From the NCBI RefSeq assembly GCF_028561335.1, contig NZ_JAQQTG010000009.1, positions 1,140 through 65,139 on the forward strand: 64,000 bases of DNA, read 5' to 3'. This DNA is from Aequorivita todarodis (GTDB taxonomy: Bacteria > Bacteroidota > Bacteroidia > Flavobacteriales > Flavobacteriaceae). Every line of letters starts with the position of its first letter. Position 1 is the first letter of the stretch. Both the position numbers and the translations under genes were made by a program. This document shows, in pieces, positions 1-9,323 of the stretch. Under the pieces are notes generated by a model, which saw nothing but the letters and a program-made list of their open reading frames with translations, did not search any database and was not told the DNA's origin.

Positions 1-3000
1 GAGTCTGTCAACCACGCTCACCTCTGCAACGCAAGAGGCAATATTGCCACTGGTATCACTTACAAACACGGTAATCATTATGGTTGCCCCGATATCCGCA
101 CAGCTTACCGTTGGGACATCTACGGCGATGGTACTGATCCCACAGGCCTCGTCTATGTTGGAGAGTAGGCTATATGGGTCAACGGTGGTAGTCCCGTCAG
201 GACCGAGCTCGATTTCCACAACGTTGCCTGTTGGAATGGTCTCGTAGCTCAATGTGAAGTTGTCCACACCGGCGCCCCAGGCCCAGCCACCTTCGTCATC
301 GTAGGTAAAGCGCACTTGGAAGTCGGCATTCAGATAGGCAAGCATATCCAGGTTTCCTGAATTGGTAGGAGGGGTGTCCACATCAACAAACAATATCTGT
401 TGCCAAGCGGCACCGTCATAAACCTCAACGGTAAGGGTACCGTCGCCCGCAAATTCCTGCAATGAATAATCAAAGGAAAGGGAGGCAGAATCGGCGCCGC
501 TTATATCATAAACCGGAGAGATAAGGGTCGCGTTGTTCACTTGTCCACTACCGGCGGCATCATCATCAAAGATCGCCGCGTTTGTAGCGAACGCTGGGCC
601 GCCCGGCATAACGCCAGATCCGAATGTCCAATCCTGTGAACCTGCAGCAATGTCTGTTGACCATCCGGCAGGAATGGAAGCACCTTCAAAATCTTCTGTT
701 TCCGTAGTCGTCGTATTGGCAGGGCCACAAGTGATCACGGGAGAAATATTATCGATAACATTCACAACTGCCATACAGGTAGCAGAGTTTCCACTGTCGT
801 CTGTAACGGTAACCTCAACAAGGTTTTCGCCAAGATCGGCACAGGTAAATTCTAGACCAGAACTAGCAATAGTTTCATAATGAACGGTACCGTTCCAAAC
901 ACGAGGAGTAAATACTGATCCAGAAAACAATCCGGCTACAGCAGTTCCCAGAGACATTGACATATCCGCATTCGAGAAGTTTTGGTTTGTACCATCACCG
1001 TTTGTATAACGTTGTCCAACACCGGTTGTTACTACCGCAAAACCGTAAGTGGTATTTGCTGAAAGTACTACAGGCACATCCAGAACAACATTACTAGGCA
1101 AATCCGTACCCGCACCGACTCCAGAACCAGAGGCGGCAACAGCACCCCAAGCAGCTGCGTTGGTTTCATTACCTACATAAGTTCCTGTAAGAACATATAG
1201 GTCTAAATCAAACGCCGTTGTACTTGTAGTATTAATGTCTAGTTCAGTTACTTGAATATCAGCTGGGCCTACAGTTACGTCGTACATTACTGTCCAACCT
1301 GAAGCACCACCATTTGTTCCTATAAAGAAGGTGCTTAAAGAACCAGCAGTTCCTCCACCAACACCGCCAGCGGTAATTGTATATCCACAAGCTTCGTTAA
1401 CACCTGAAACAAGGTCGTTGGGATCTACGCTTGCCATTCCGTTTGCATCAAGGTAAACGTCAAGGCCTCCGCCTGAGGCAGCCTCATAGCTCAACAGGAA
1501 GTTGTCAACGCCAGCGCCCCAGCCCCATTCACCTCCGTTGTCATCATAGGTCCAACGCACTTGGAATGCCGCATTCACATAAGCGGAAACATCAATTGAC
1601 TCTGTCTGGATATCTGGATCTAAATCTTCATCGTATAATGCAATTTGTTGCCAAGCCGTACCGTCGAACACCTCAACCGTAAAGGTCTGTGTCCCGGATT
1701 CCTGGAAGGCCACGTCGTAGCCAACGGTTACGTTGGAAGCCGCGGTAAGGTCATATACCGCAGAAAGAAGCGATACGTTGCTCGCTGGTGCACCAGCACC
1801 ACAGTCGTCATCGTCAAATATCATTGCCAGGCTCGGGAAATCGTCCCCGGTAGGCATATCGCTGCTGTTCATCCAGTCGCAGGTTCCCGTATTCACTACG
1901 GTTGACCAGCCCGATGGAAGACCAGCTTCAAAATCCTCTGATTCGGTAAATACTCCAAAACCGCCTACACAGAATACCTCGGGAGCGGTAACGTCCTGAA
2001 CGGTAACGGTAGAAGTACAGGTTGATGAATTGCCAGCGTTATCGGTAACAGTAAGTGTTACTGTATTTGCACCGGTCATCGAGCAATCGAACGAAGATAC
2101 ATCCAAGGTCATAGAGGCGATGCCACAGTTGTCCGTAGAACCATTGTCCACATCAGCGCCCGTAATTGTTGCCATTCCCGTTACCGGATCAAGATCCACG
2201 GTAAGGTCTTGGCAGACTGCCACAGGGGCTTCGTTGTCAACCACGGTAACCATAAACGAGCAGGTTACGGTGTTGCCATCGCTATCGGTTACGGAAAGTT
2301 CAACCGTAGTATCACCCACAGGGAAAGTACTTCCGCTTGGAGGAGTAGCAATAATATTACCAGATATGTTACCATCTTCAACATCAAAGGCAACGCCGGC
2401 AAAGTTTGCTACTGCACCACAGGTGCCCGCAGCATTATCTATTGTAATATCTGCCGGACAAGCGATGGTTGGTGCATTACCAACAACGGTTATCAAAGAC
2501 ATATTAAGACAGAAAGAGTTTAAGGATCCACCATCGGCAAAACCTCCAAAATCAACAATCCTTAAAGTCCAAGCCCCATTCACGGCTTCACCTGCAAAAA
2601 AAGTATTTAACAGGCCGCCTTCTGGCAAGTAATCTGCAGCCGGGGCGCCACCTGTCCAACTAGTTACGGCATTACTTGAGCTATCCGTAAATGTTAAAGT
2701 CGCAGCAGTGTCCAATCCGCTTGAGCCTCCATTTCCAGAAGTAAGCACAAGTGTGGAAGATGAAGGAGCAATCAAGGTAATCTCAAGGTCTCCAACCCAT
2801 CCGTCTTGAGCGTTTAGTATTACATCATCAAAATGATAGTCGCCACTGGCTGTACCGATAACGCCAGTTTCCGTAACGTTGAGGGTCGAGCTAATGTCGT
2901 AGGGTGGGTCAAATGTTATTGGTGTGTCTGTAGCACATTCGTTGATGTCGCCACCTGGAGCACCAGCTGGAAAACCGCTTACGGTAAGTTCAAAAGCACC

Positions 3001-3411
3001 TGTAGCACCACCAAAGGCATGAACCAATACATAATATGTAGAAGAACCGTCTGATGTGAAATTCACAGCACTCTGAAGTCCACAGGAATCATCATTCCCT
3101 GCAACACAGGTTAATGAACCACAACTTCCTGTATATACGGAAAGCTTAGTGTCATAAGCTGTACCGGTACAAAGGCTCAAATCTACTACACTTCCTGTTC
3201 CAGAAGTATCAGTAAAAGTGTACCAAACCCCTGGAGATGAAATTGAAGTGCCACAAAATGGCGCCGTATCGGTTGTTGCTCCAACCGATGTACCCGGAAT
3301 TACACCATCCCCCGTAATGGTTATGGCATTCGCACATAAATCATTGGCAGGCTGGGCGAGCCCAACTGCGCAAATGAAAAACGTTAAGATTAAAAAGGTA
3401 ATTTTTCTCAT
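1..3411 (-). CDS. Large secreted multidomain adhesin-like protein, C-terminus beyond the window
   Basis: One uninterrupted frame of 1137 codons runs from an ATG at 3411 off the left edge, so the C-terminus is missing. The protein opens with a signal peptide (about residues 1-20, ending GLAQ). Then come a Cys-rich beta domain resembling bacterial pre-peptidase C-terminal domains (about 25-150), a domain like the proprotein convertase P-domain (about 180-310) and two HYR/Ig-like modules (about 310-480). A jelly-roll module of the cleaved-adhesin/MAM kind occurs twice (about 489-642 and 902-1055), each copy starting near 'EDFE' and ending with a 'WGAGVDNF' motif. More HYR-type segments separate and follow the copies. 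This architecture is usual for type IX secretion substrates displayed on or released from the flavobacterial surface; the sorting domain that would prove this should lie outside the window. Adhesion or polymer binding is inferred; no catalytic site is seen. Confidence 0.85.
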   Translation of the reverse strand, partial: MRKITFLILTFFICAVGLAQPANDLCANAITITGDGVIPGTSVGATTDTAPFCGTSISSPGVWYTFTDTSGTGSVVDLSLCTGTAYDTKLSVYTGSCGSLTCVAGNDDSCGLQSAVNFTSDGSSTYYVLVHAFGGATGAFELTVSGFPAGAPGGDINECATDTPITFDPPYDISSTLNVTETGVIGTASGDYHFDDVILNAQDGWVGDLEITLIAPSSSTLVLTSGNGGSSGLDTAATLTFTDSSSNAVTSWTGGAPAADYLPEGGLLNTFFAGEAVNGAWTLRIVDFGGFADGGSLNSFCLNMSLITVVGNAPTIACPADITIDNAAGTCGAVANFAGVAFDVEDGNISGNIIATPPSGSTFPVGDTTVELSVTDSDGNTVTCSFMVTVVDNEAPVAVCQDLTVDLDPVTGMATITGADVDNGSTDNCGIASMTLDVSSFDCSMTGANTVTLTVTDNAGNSSTCTSTVTVQDVTAPEVFCVGGFGVFTESEDFEAGLPSGWSTVVNTGTCDWMNSSDMPTGDDFPSLAMIFDDDDCGAGAPASNVSLLSAVYDLTAASNVTVGYDVAFQESGTQTFTVEVFDGTAWQQIALYDEDLDPDIQTESIDVSAYVNAAFQVRWTYDDNGGEWGWGAGVDNFLLSYEAASGGGLDVYLDANGMASVDPNDLVSGVNEACGYTITAGGVGGGTAGSLSTFFIGTNGGASGWTVMYDVTVGPADIQVTELDINTTSTTAFDLDLYVLTGTYVGNETNAAAWGAVAASGSGVGAGTDLPSNVVLDVPVVLSANTTYGFAVVTTGVGQRYTNGDGTNQNFSNADMSMSLGTAVAGLFSGSVFTPRVWNGTVHYETIASSGLEFTCADLGENLVEVTVTDDSGNSATCMAVVNVIDNISPVITCGPANTTTTETEDFEGASIPAGWSTDIAAGSQDWTFGSGVMPGGPAFATNAAIFDDDAAGSGQVNNATLISPVYDISGADSASLSFDYSLQEFAGDGTLTVEVYDGAAWQQILFVDVDTPPTNSGNLDMLAYLNADFQVRFTYDDEGGWAWGAGVDNFTLSYETIPTGNVVEIELGPDGTTTVDPYSLLSNIDEACGISTIAVDVPTVSCADIGATIMITVFVSDTSGNIASCVAEVSVVDRL

Positions 3412-3447
3412 AAATTGATAATTTAAAATTAATAGTTAAAATGTCGT

Positions 3448-3479
3448 TAAAAATACTGTAATTTATCTTAAAGTACAAA
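3448..3479 (-). promoter_or_regulatory. Bacteroidota-type promoter candidate for the large adhesin-like gene
   Basis: On the minus strand TTTG (3476-3479) is followed after 20 nt by TATTTTTA (3448-3455). This matches the Bacteroidota housekeeping pattern TTTG-N19-21-TAnnTTTG except for the last base. It lies about 40 nt upstream of the ATG, a sensible leader length. Prediction by eye only. Confidence 0.4.
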
Positions 3480-3591
3480 TAATTCCCTGAACTAAAATTT
3501 TATATATTTAGTAATTAATTCAACTAACCCAAAAAATATTTTTTTCTGTTATTTTAAACGCCTGTTTTTTAGTCAGTTAATACAATTCATT

Positions 3592-6500
3592 ATGAAGACA
3601 CTCATTGTAAGCCTCATTTTTTCAATGTTTTTATTTTCCTGCTCACAGCCTTCAAAAAAGGAAAATGCCACGGAATATACCGATAGCGCGACTACCTTAT
3701 ATTCAAAAATCACTTCTGAAACTTCGCAATTGAATTTCAAAAATGTAATAAAGGAAGATGTAGATTTTAACTTTTTAAATTATACCTATATCTATGTAGG
3801 TGGTGGCGTGGCTGTGGGCGATATTGACAATGACGGGTTGCAGGATCTTTATTTTGTTTCCAGTATGGGCCCCAATAAATTGTACAGAAACAAAGGCAAT
3901 CTCGTTTTTGAAGATATTACAACTACTTCAAAAGCGGAAGACTACAAAGGCTTTTCCACCGGAGCTAGCATGCTGGACATCAACAACGATGGCTGGTTGG
4001 ATATCTATGTGTGCAAAGCAGGATCTGTAAAGGACGATAACGCAAGAAGAAACCTACTGTTCATAAACCAAAAAGACGGTACTTTTAAAGAAGAAGCCAA
4101 AAAGTGGGGCCTGGACGACCCCGGTTATTCCACCCAAGCATACCAGTTAGACTATGATAAAGATGGCGACTTGGACCTATATGTTGTAAACTACCGCTAC
4201 GATTTCAAAAACAACACGACCATAAGCGCCGAGATTCAAAGCCAGATTGAAGAGATTACCAGCGACCAATTATACCGAAATGACGGCACTACTTTCACAA
4301 AAGTAACCGGCGAAGCAAGGTTATACAACAAAACTTGGGGCTTGGCCGCGGCCGTGGGCGATTTTAACAACGATGGCTGGGACGATATTTATGTTTCCAA
4401 CGATTTTCTGGAACCGGACCAGTTGTACATCAACCAAAAAGATGGCAGCTTCAAAAACGAAATAAACAGCCGTATAGACCACATTTCTTTTTATAGTATG
4501 GGTTCAGACTATGCCGATCTCAACAACGATCTTCTCCCAGATCTTTTAACCGTAGATATGACTGCGGAAAACTACAAGCGCAGCAAACAGAATATGGCTT
4601 CAATGGATACCGAAAATTTCTACAAAATGGTGGCCATTGGTTACAACCATCCCTATATGGCCAATATGCTCCATTACAACAAAGGCAACGGAAAATTCAA
4701 TGAAACCGCACTTCTCAGCGGAGTTGCCAAAAGCGACTGGAGCTGGGCGCCGCTCATCGCAGATTTTGACAATGACGGGATGAAGGATATTTTTATTACC
4801 AACGGCGTTATAAAAGATTATACCAATCAGGATTTCAGGACCGAGATGAAGAAAAAAATGGCCAATAAGGAACAGATGACCCTGGAAGCAGTACAAGCTA
4901 TGCTACCCTCCCAAAAACTGAACAATTATATCTATAAAAACAATGGCGACCTTACTTTTTCCAAAAAGATGGAGGAATGGGGAATGGAAGACCCAACTTT
5001 CTCAAACGGAGCAGCCTATGCCGATCTCGACAACGACGGCGATTTGGATTTAATAGTCAACAATATAGACGATGAAGTAGGGCTATACCGAAACAATGCC
5101 AACAATAATTTTCTACAAGTAAAACTGAAAGGCCCAAGCAATAATTCCTTGGGGATTGGCGCAAAAGTGTATGTGAAAAAAGCAGATACCATACAATTTC
5201 AGCAGTTGTATCTCGCCCGCGGTTTTCAATCTTCCGTTACCGATGTACTTCATTTTGGGCTTGGCAAGAATGATAAGGTTGACGAAGTGGTCGTGCAATG
5301 GCCCGATGGAAAAATTTCAAAACTCAACAGCCCGGCGAGTAACAAAATGTACAATTTGGATTATAGCACCGCCACTGCGGGAACCGTTGCGTATCAAAAT
5401 CCCATTTCCAAAAAAGTGAGCTTGGACCCTGCGAGTATTGGGATTGACTATGTGCAGAAAGAGAACGATTTTGACGATTTTACACTGCAACTTCTTATTC
5501 CCCAGAAACAATCCACCAAAGGCAGTGGCCTTGCGGTCGCAGATGTTAACGGCGATGGCTTGGAAGACTTTTTCGTGGGAAATGCCGCCGGAGCCGAAGC
5601 CGCTTTGTACATTCAAAAAACGGATGGCAGTTTTTCAAAAACAAATGAAGCACTTTGGAAAAACAACGCAAAATACGAAGACGCAAACGCACTCTTTTTT
5701 GATGCCGATGGCGATGGCGACCAAGACCTATATGTGGCAAGCGCTGGTTATGAACTGGATGAAAAGAGCCCACTCTTACAGGATAGGCTTTTTGTAAATG
5801 ACGGCAAAGGCAATTTTACTTATAAAAAAGAAGCTTTGCCACCTATGCTCGTTTCCAGCAAAAGCATTGCGGCCGCAGATTTTGACGGCGATGGCGATAT
5901 CGATTTGTTTGTTGGTGGCAATGTGGTTCCCAAAAAATATCCGCTTCCGCCACGCTCCTATCTGCTTAAAAACGAGAACGGAAACTTTATAGATGCAACC
6001 GAAGAAAATCCTTCACTTAAAGAAATCGGGATGGTTTCCGAAGCTGTCTTTACCGATTATGACAACGATAAAGACCTTGATCTTTTGGTAACCGGAGAGT
6101 GGATGGCTCCAACCATTTTTAACAACAACAACGGAAAGTTCACCAAAAATGAAAACATTGCCGGGCTTGAAAATACCGAAGGCTGGTGGTTCACGGTAAC
6201 TGCCGCAGATTTTGATGGAGATGGCGACGAAGATTATGTTTTTGGAAACATAGGCGGAAACAATAAATTCCATCCTTCCGCGGAAAAACCGCTTTTCATT
6301 TATGCCAAGGATTTTGACAGCAACGGCAGTTTTGATGTGGCGATGAGCAAAATAAACGACGGCAGGCTTGTTCCCGTTCGCGGCAAGGAATGCAGCAGCC
6401 AACAGAATCCATTTCTGCTCGATAAAATAAAAAGCTATAAGGAATTTTCCAACTTGGACATGAACGGTATTTACGGGGAGGAAGAACTTAAGGAAGCCTT

Positions 6501-6882
6501 TAAACTAACCTGCCATGATTTTGAAAGTATGTATGCCGAAAACCTGGGCGGCGGAAAATTCAAGGTGAAAAGATTGCCAAACGAAGCCCAGTTGGGCCCT
6601 ACCCTTTCCTTCGTTTCCCGCGATTTCAACAACGATGGAAATATGGATATTATGGGCATTGGCGCCATTTATGATGCCGAAGTGGAAACCATACGTTATG
6701 ACAGCAATTACGGGTATGTGCTGCTGGGCGACGGCAAAGGCAGTTTTAATTTTTCCAGAGAATATGTGCCGTTTATAGCCAGCGATTCAAAAAATATGAA
6801 GGCCATTAAAATAAACGGGAAGGAAATGTATATGGTTGTAAGCAATAATGCGCCCTTGCAAATTTTCAATTTTAAATCGTAG
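3592..6882 (+). CDS. FG-GAP/VCBS repeat lipoprotein with ASPIC/UnbV domain
   Basis: The 1096-residue product starts with a lipoprotein signal (lipobox LFSC, Cys 17), so it is probably anchored in the outer membrane. About 13 calcium-binding-like loops of the form DxDxDGxxDL are spread over its length (near residues 79, 127, 187, 257, 309, 390, 478, 650, 705, 763, 820, 870 and 1008), typical of integrin-like FG-GAP beta-propellers. An ASPIC/UnbV domain lies at about 506-585 ('GIGAKVYV', 'WPDGKISKL'). There are thus two propeller blocks around a central UnbV domain, as in CRTAC1-like proteins common in Bacteroidota, where they often accompany SusC/SusD systems. No SusCD pair is next to it here. 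It reads away from the adhesin gene across a 180-bp divergent spacer. The molecular function is not known; ligand or glycan binding at the surface is an inference. Confidence 0.9.
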   Translation: MKTLIVSLIFSMFLFSCSQPSKKENATEYTDSATTLYSKITSETSQLNFKNVIKEDVDFNFLNYTYIYVGGGVAVGDIDNDGLQDLYFVSSMGPNKLYRNKGNLVFEDITTTSKAEDYKGFSTGASMLDINNDGWLDIYVCKAGSVKDDNARRNLLFINQKDGTFKEEAKKWGLDDPGYSTQAYQLDYDKDGDLDLYVVNYRYDFKNNTTISAEIQSQIEEITSDQLYRNDGTTFTKVTGEARLYNKTWGLAAAVGDFNNDGWDDIYVSNDFLEPDQLYINQKDGSFKNEINSRIDHISFYSMGSDYADLNNDLLPDLLTVDMTAENYKRSKQNMASMDTENFYKMVAIGYNHPYMANMLHYNKGNGKFNETALLSGVAKSDWSWAPLIADFDNDGMKDIFITNGVIKDYTNQDFRTEMKKKMANKEQMTLEAVQAMLPSQKLNNYIYKNNGDLTFSKKMEEWGMEDPTFSNGAAYADLDNDGDLDLIVNNIDDEVGLYRNNANNNFLQVKLKGPSNNSLGIGAKVYVKKADTIQFQQLYLARGFQSSVTDVLHFGLGKNDKVDEVVVQWPDGKISKLNSPASNKMYNLDYSTATAGTVAYQNPISKKVSLDPASIGIDYVQKENDFDDFTLQLLIPQKQSTKGSGLAVADVNGDGLEDFFVGNAAGAEAALYIQKTDGSFSKTNEALWKNNAKYEDANALFFDADGDGDQDLYVASAGYELDEKSPLLQDRLFVNDGKGNFTYKKEALPPMLVSSKSIAAADFDGDGDIDLFVGGNVVPKKYPLPPRSYLLKNENGNFIDATEENPSLKEIGMVSEAVFTDYDNDKDLDLLVTGEWMAPTIFNNNNGKFTKNENIAGLENTEGWWFTVTAADFDGDGDEDYVFGNIGGNNKFHPSAEKPLFIYAKDFDSNGSFDVAMSKINDGRLVPVRGKECSSQQNPFLLDKIKSYKEFSNLDMNGIYGEEELKEAFKLTCHDFESMYAENLGGGKFKVKRLPNEAQLGPTLSFVSRDFNNDGNMDIMGIGAIYDAEVETIRYDSNYGYVLLGDGKGSFNFSREYVPFIASDSKNMKAIKINGKEMYMVVSNNAPLQIFNFKS

Positions 6883-6931
6883 ATTTTGCCTTCCGGCCTC
6901 CCTTTGGGGTGGAGTTTTCAATATAAAATGA

Positions 6932-6983
6932 TGATTTCAAACCAGTTCCTTTTAGGGTTTGGGCAAAAAATAGGTTGAAATCA
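6932..6983. terminator. Inverted repeat between convergent genes
   Basis: TGATTTCAAACC (6932-6943) and GGTTGAAATCA (6973-6983) can pair across a 29-nt loop in the short spacer between the lipoprotein gene and the convergent glycosylase gene. It could end both transcripts, but there is no clear T-run, so this is weak. Confidence 0.25.
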
Positions 6984-7024
6984 AAATCGCAAATTATACT
7001 GTAACAGGACCTCAATATTAATGT

Positions 7025-7684
7025 TCAGAAAAATGGCCTGTACTGCTCCACCCGAAAATCGATGGTGGTTTTTTTGGGAAATTCGGCCTTCATTTTTTTA
7101 TAGGCAGTAAGACTTCCCACCGCCCTATTTGCCGCTCCCGAGGGCGCAATCAAGGAAACGGTTTTTACAGTTCTACCACTATTTGGCATCAGAAATTTAT
7201 GGATGCGCGGCACTTTGTTGGATACCAATTGGAGCGAAATATCGTACTCTTTTAATTTTCTTCGGAAGAAATATTCGGGCCCATTTTTACTGTTTCCACC
7301 AGTAAAAAGGAGGGTATCAATTTTAGGGTTTTGCTGAAGGATGGCAACCAGATCGCGCAGTTCCACTTCCAACATCCCGATGTCCGAGGCATCTACCTTT
7401 TCGCGCTTTGCGGAAGCGACCATATCGCAAATGCCGATGCCTCTTTTTATGAGAAAATTCTCGCGCTGGAGAATAGCTTCAGCAGTCGTTTCAAACTTTA
7501 AATTTAAGTCGAATATTTTGTCCAAAATTGGCCACAGCTGCCCGTCGCGGCTGCCGTAGCAAAAATCCACATCGCCTTCCTTTAATTCCCCAGTTGTGAA
7601 ACGCGGCGGCGGAAGGGTTCCGACAATCAGCTTGGTTGCGGTGTTGGGAATATACGGCGGGTATGGGTGAACGTGGTGGAACAA
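7025..7684 (-). CDS. Uracil-DNA glycosylase superfamily protein (family 6-like)
   Basis: The 219-residue cytosolic protein has the two signature loops of the UDG superfamily in degenerate form. The N-terminal 'IVGTLPPPRF' (about 21-30) sits where family 2/6 enzymes have GxxPG or GSxPS. It is followed by 'FCYGSRDGQLWPIL', the counterpart of the FYYGHPxNRFW stretch of hypoxanthine-DNA glycosylases. The C-terminal 'APSGAANRA' is the DNA-intercalating NPSGLSR-like loop. Such enzymes remove deaminated bases to begin base-excision repair; substrate preference cannot be read here. It lies 47 bp downstream of yaaA on the same strand, which suggests co-transcription with an oxidative-stress gene. The start ATG (MFHHVHPYPPYIP) fits family members. 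Confidence 0.75.
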   Translation of the reverse strand: MFHHVHPYPPYIPNTATKLIVGTLPPPRFTTGELKEGDVDFCYGSRDGQLWPILDKIFDLNLKFETTAEAILQRENFLIKRGIGICDMVASAKREKVDASDIGMLEVELRDLVAILQQNPKIDTLLFTGGNSKNGPEYFFRRKLKEYDISLQLVSNKVPRIHKFLMPNSGRTVKTVSLIAPSGAANRAVGSLTAYKKMKAEFPKKTTIDFRVEQYRPFF

Positions 7685-7731
7685 AGGGAATGTCGATTTG
7701 CGATTTATGATTGACGATTTCAGTTTCGTTT

Positions 7732-8493
7732 TTACCGAATAAAAACTGGCTCCTGCTCCTTCTCGGTATATTTTTCACTAAAACCATAGCCGTCATAATC
7801 AAAAGCTTTCAGTTCATCCAAGGTTTTTACATTTTTATCAATTGCAAAACGACTCATACTGCCGCGCGCTTTTTTGGCAAAGAAGGAAATTATTTTAAGC
7901 TCGCCATTTTTGAAATCCTTGAAAACAGGCGAAATTACCGGAACCTTCAGTTTCTTTTCGTCAATGGCACTAAAATATTCCACGCTTGCAAGGTTTAGGA
8001 AAAGTTCGTCCTCTTTCAGTTCGTCGTTCAAGGTTTTGGTGAGTGTTTTTTTCCAAAAAGCATACAGATCCTTTTTTCGGTTTACGGGAAGCTTGGTCCC
8101 CATTTCCAACCGATAGGGCTGAATTAAGTCCAACGGGCGCAACAGCCCGTACATTCCCGAAAGTATTCGCAACGAATCTTGCAAAAGATCTATTTTTTCC
8201 GAAGGAATGGAATACGCATCCAGTCCCGTGTAAACATCGCCGGCAAAGGCATACACCGCAGGCCGGGCATTCTGTTTTGTGAAGGGGGTATTGAATTCTT
8301 TGTAGCGCTGGTAATTAAGCGCTGCCAATTTATCGCTGATGTCCATTAGTTTGCCAATGGCCTTTTTGCTTTTGCGCTCCAGCTTGTTGTTTATCATTTC
8401 GGCCTCTTCCAAAAATCGGGGTTGGGTGCCGCGGCCAGTGGGAAGTTTGGATTCAAAATCCAGCGTTTTTGCTGGGGAAATTACTATTTTCAT
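7732..8493 (-). CDS. yaaA: Peroxide stress protein YaaA (UPF0246/DUF328)
   Basis: The 253-residue protein starts at the ATG at 8493 ([13 protein letters not shown]), the standard N-terminus of the family. The longer open frame upstream is repeat-derived sequence and is rejected as coding. Family features are the 'ISPAKT' start, '[16 protein letters not shown]' in the middle, '[14 protein letters not shown]', and the '[14 protein letters not shown]' helix near the C-terminus. In Escherichia coli YaaA lowers intracellular free iron during hydrogen peroxide stress and so protects DNA from Fenton damage; the fold binds DNA in vitro. Here it is the upstream partner of a UDG-type glycosylase. Confidence 0.93.
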   Translation of the reverse strand: MKIVISPAKTLDFESKLPTGRGTQPRFLEEAEMINNKLERKSKKAIGKLMDISDKLAALNYQRYKEFNTPFTKQNARPAVYAFAGDVYTGLDAYSIPSEKIDLLQDSLRILSGMYGLLRPLDLIQPYRLEMGTKLPVNRKKDLYAFWKKTLTKTLNDELKEDELFLNLASVEYFSAIDEKKLKVPVISPVFKDFKNGELKIISFFAKKARGSMSRFAIDKNVKTLDELKAFDYDGYGFSEKYTEKEQEPVFIR

Positions 8494-8533
8494 TAAATGC
8501 TTCTTTGCTTCAAAAATAATGAAAAGAATCGGG

Positions 8534-8619
8534 ATTTGGGCCCCGATAGATCGGGATGGGATTTGCGATGTGGAATTTGGAATTTGGGTCCCGATAGCTA
8601 TCGGGATGGGATTTGCGAT
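8534..8619. repeat. Two direct copies of a palindrome-centred repeat
   Basis: A unit of about 36-38 bp occurs at 8534-8569 and 8582-8619. Each copy starts ATTTGGG, carries a palindrome core and ends GATGGGATTTGCGAT. The core is CCCGATAGCTATCGGG at 8590-8605 (perfect 16-bp palindrome) and a shortened CCCGATAGATCGGG at 8542-8555. The same 16-bp palindrome recurs at 36195-36210, so it is a dispersed element. It fills the spacer upstream of yaaA. Confidence 0.8.
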
Positions 8620-8730
8620 TTGAAACATGGCTTTTACAAATGAAGTCAAAAAAATACCCTGAGCTGCCAGAAGAGGTTGCTTGTAAATTTTCCATTGAAC
8701 TTTCCGCATCGTTTTCCCCGCTTCATTCGC

Positions 8731-8758
8731 ACTTCGCATTTCGTACTTCGCATTTCGT
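8731..8758. repeat. 14-bp tandem repeat
   Basis: ACTTCGCATTTCGT is present twice head to tail (8731-8744, 8745-8758), just beyond the end of the DUF3124 gene. It is one of several intergenic iterated words in this window. Confidence 0.8.
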
Positions 8759-8762
8759 ATTT

Positions 8763-9302
8763 TCAATCAATCCTTCTTCCGATTGTGGTAAAACTCAATC
8801 CCTGTGCGCCGCGAAGTGAAGTCATAATTGCCTCAAAAAGAGGCTCGGGAGTGTTGGGCGCCGTAATCCATTCAAAAATAAAATTGGCGCCGCTTCCGCC
8901 GTGGTTGTCGGTTTCATCTATTACTATTTCCACGGTCTCCAAAGGTTTTAGGTAAATGGTTTTTTTAAAATAGCGGCGTATCAAATCGCCGTTGGTGCCA
9001 TAATAATCTGCTTTTGAGATGTAAATAGTATCCGTATCGCTCACATTTCGAAGACTTATCATTGCGGTAAGATTCTGGGTCTTTTTTAATGAGATACTAT
9101 AGATGTGTGAGTAAACGCTTAAGTACGTTTTTCCGGTTTGCAGGGAATCCTGTATGAATGCCGAGATTTTAGGCCCCACATAATGGTCCTCCCAATGGTT
9201 GGGGCTGTAGGAGCTAATTTCCTTTTCATCCTCGCAGGATACAAATATTCCGACAAGGAAAAGGAATGCTGCAATCTGTGATATTTTAAATAATTTTCCC
9301 AT
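8763..9302 (-). CDS. DUF3124 family lipoprotein
   Basis: The 179-residue product has a lipoprotein signal with lipobox FVSC (Cys about 23), so it is exported and lipid-anchored. The body shows the DUF3124 pattern: 'YSHIYSI', '[18 protein letters not shown]', '[13 protein letters not shown]', '[15 protein letters not shown]' and the hallmark '[11 protein letters not shown]'. The fold looks like an all-beta sandwich; its function is unknown. The gene lies 21 bp downstream of a secreted esterase and is probably co-transcribed with it. Confidence 0.85.
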   Translation of the reverse strand: MGKLFKISQIAAFLFLVGIFVSCEDEKEISSYSPNHWEDHYVGPKISAFIQDSLQTGKTYLSVYSHIYSISLKKTQNLTAMISLRNVSDTDTIYISKADYYGTNGDLIRRYFKKTIYLKPLETVEIVIDETDNHGGSGANFIFEWITAPNTPEPLFEAIMTSLRGAQGLSFTTIGRRID

Positions 9303-9323
9303 TGTTAAATACTCCCTTTAAAA

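Noticed and set aside
8494-8766. N-terminal extension of YaaA
   Set aside because: It encodes translated repeats (NPIPI, QIPNS); family proteins start at [10 protein letters not shown].
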